Part shown: positions 63,009-64,000 of the stretch, piece by piece
Numbering within the stretch: the first letter of the stretch is position 1
Layout: each line of letters opens with the position of its first letter
Assembly (NCBI GenBank): GCA_900469625.1
Contig: UBXV01000043.1
Span: 1 to 64,000 of the forward strand
Reading direction: 5' to 3'
DNA from: Hyphomicrobiales bacterium
GTDB taxonomy: Bacteria > Pseudomonadota > Alphaproteobacteria > Rhizobiales > Rhizobiaceae
DNA: 64,000 nt
Position numbers and translations under genes: made by a program
The notes under the pieces: generated by a model
Database searches by the model: none
What the model was told of the DNA's origin: nothing
What the model saw: only the letters and a program-made list of their open reading frames with translations

Positions 63009-63458
63009 TTACGGCAGGTCTTTATGCAGTTCGACTGCAGGCGAAAAATCCGTCGCGATCGTTCGAGCAAACCGATAGCCTGAAGCTTCATAGAATGGAC
63101 GAGCTCGCTCGCTAGCGACGACTCGTAGCGTTCGAGCCCCGAGCGCTATTGCACGACCCTCAGCTTCGGTGAGTAATTTTCTGCCTACACCCGTTCGCCA
63201 GACCTCCGGCGCGACAAACAGGTCCTCAAGTACGGCCTGCATAGCCCCTATACCAAAAAGGACCGTTGTGAAGCCCACAATTTCCCCTTCAAGCTCCGCG
63301 ACGATGGCATACGGCAAATGAGCGACCGGGACCTCTCTGGCATCTGGAAGTGCTTGTAACTCCTCAACATGATCTCCCCAAGCCAGCGAAGACCGCAGCT
63401 TAAGTGCTCCGAGGGTATCCCTGTCCTCGGCATGTGCCTCTCGAATAAGAACGGCCAT
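63009..63458 (-). CDS. GNAT-family N-acetyltransferase
   Basis: A 149-aa acetyltransferase. The start at 63458 is supported by TAGGAG just upstream; the frame continues open to 63881 without coding features. VLEDLFVAPEVWRTGVGRKL contains the acetyl-CoA loop RTGVGRKL. The C-terminal LRVVASERARPFYEASGYRF is the typical last strand-helix unit. The substrate cannot be told; relatives act on small molecules or protein N-termini. It is convergent with the toxin gene. Confidence 0.9.
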   Translation of the reverse strand: MAVLIREAHAEDRDTLGALKLRSSLAWGDHVEELQALPDAREVPVAHLPYAIVAELEGEIVGFTTVLFGIGAMQAVLEDLFVAPEVWRTGVGRKLLTEAEGRAIALGARTLRVVASERARPFYEASGYRFARTIATDFSPAVELHKDLP

Positions 63459-63813
63459 CACAACTCCTATGCGGATCGCTTTCTCTACAGACTGCTTTCC
63501 ACTCCCATGGCGGACGCCGCCGCACAAGCATCTCGCCCGGCTCGAAAACGTCATGGCACGCACCAACCTAATTCCAGAAAGCTGATCCTTGGGCAAGCGA
63601 CCGTTCGGGTCATGAACCTCTATTTCGGAGGAGCTCGGCACCAGTTCCAAGGGCGAGGTTTCAGTTAGCCTCTTCGGCGACACTACCCGGCGTCTCCAAA
63701 TTCGCCCCTTGACGGCTCGAGAACGAGGGTGGGCGTCAATTATTGATAGTAATGGCCAGGGAGTCGCAAATCGCCTAAAAAAGCGCTGCGTTACAGCTGG
63801 CGGAGACGCAAAA
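63459..63813. other. Gap before the recombinase
   Basis: About 350 bp without a supported gene; may hold part of an attachment region for the following recombinase. Confidence 0.3.
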
Positions 63814-64000
63814 TTGGCGAAAAAACTACCTTCCGATGCTGTCCAACGGCGTGCCGAAGAACTGGACGCGCTCGACGCCATCCTGCCGTTTGATCGACGC
63901 GATCAACTCGCCACCCTTCTCACCGATGACGACGTCGCGACGCTCAAGCATCTAGCCGGCGAGGGCATGGGGCACAATACCCTCAAGGCGCTGGCTTCCG
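63814..64000 (+). CDS. Tyrosine recombinase, N-terminal fragment cut by the window edge
   Basis: A 62-residue start of a frame running off the right end (TTG at 63814, CGGAGAC upstream). AVQRRAEELDALDAILPFDR, RDQLATLLTDDDVATLKHLA and EGMGHNTLKALAS match the N-terminal core-binding region of the alphaproteobacterial site-specific integrase/recombinase family. The catalytic domain lies outside. It suggests that the island's mobility gene is just beyond 64 kb. Confidence 0.75.
   Translation, partial: MAKKLPSDAVQRRAEELDALDAILPFDRRDQLATLLTDDDVATLKHLAGEGMGHNTLKALAS

Overview
The window is a GC-rich alphaproteobacterial segment. Several families point to Rhizobiales (Rhizobium, Sinorhizobium/Ensifer or a relative), probably an accessory replicon: a catalase of the rhizobial y4iL type, small DUF3606 and XRE proteins, a decayed DUF1612 gene, and many LysR/TetR/AraC-controlled catabolic blocks. 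No rRNA, confident tRNA, CRISPR array or complete insertion sequence was seen.

Left part (0.4-8 kb): a DUF3606 protein is followed by a tightly overlapped four-gene operon. It encodes a three-subunit molybdenum aldehyde oxidoreductase (PaoABC type) and a y4iL-like small catalase, an arrangement that would destroy peroxide made by the oxidase. A LysR regulator and a small XRE protein follow.

8-17 kb: a TetR gene, a long-chain/aryl aldehyde dehydrogenase, a PLP-dependent DSD1-like enzyme overlapping a lactone-oxidase-type FAD enzyme, a divergent FadL-like outer-membrane channel and a secreted neutral ceramidase. Together they read as a candidate ceramide/sphingoid-base catabolic cluster. Three copies of an ATGACA-N3-TGTCAT palindrome lie in the divergent promoter region.

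17-28.7 kb: a TetR/adaptor/RND-pump operon has a striking 15+15 bp operator. It is followed by a TetR-RidA pair and a small catabolic block (EthD-like proteins, DUF1579-like protein, ketosteroid-dehydrogenase-like flavoprotein and a decayed flavoprotein fragment, AraC regulator) whose substrate is unknown.

29-37 kb: an acetamidase/formamidase and a five-gene branched-chain-amino-acid/urea/amide type ABC importer, probably a short-chain amide uptake and hydrolysis system. A NIPSNAP protein and an orphan RNA-polymerase-alpha-CTD-like mini-protein follow.

37.7-53.4 kb: a class II Fic protein, then a type I secretion locus: GNAT protein, 134-aa AT-rich unknown, a 3213-aa repeat protein, the ABC exporter and the HlyD adaptor. 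The giant protein has an N-terminal segment reminiscent of polymorphic toxins, then a Hint (intein-like) domain, about 30 tandem repeats of three families, and a C-terminal domain typical of type I-secreted proteins. This may be an inverted polymorphic toxin with a neighbouring immunity gene and is the most novel item here.

54-64 kb: a defence/mobile island with a Gabija-like pair (OLD nuclease GajA plus UvrD-like helicase GajB), two unrecognised genes of which one carries HNH and zinc-ribbon motifs, a frameshifted DUF1612 pseudogene, a FitAB/VapBC-type toxin-antitoxin pair with a nested palindromic operator, a GNAT acetyltransferase and the start of a tyrosine recombinase cut by the window edge. 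An 18-bp sequence (TCGATACATTATGCGATC) recurs exactly at 8.0, 38.9 and 54.0 kb. All functional assignments rest on reading motifs and remembered family features; no searches were run.
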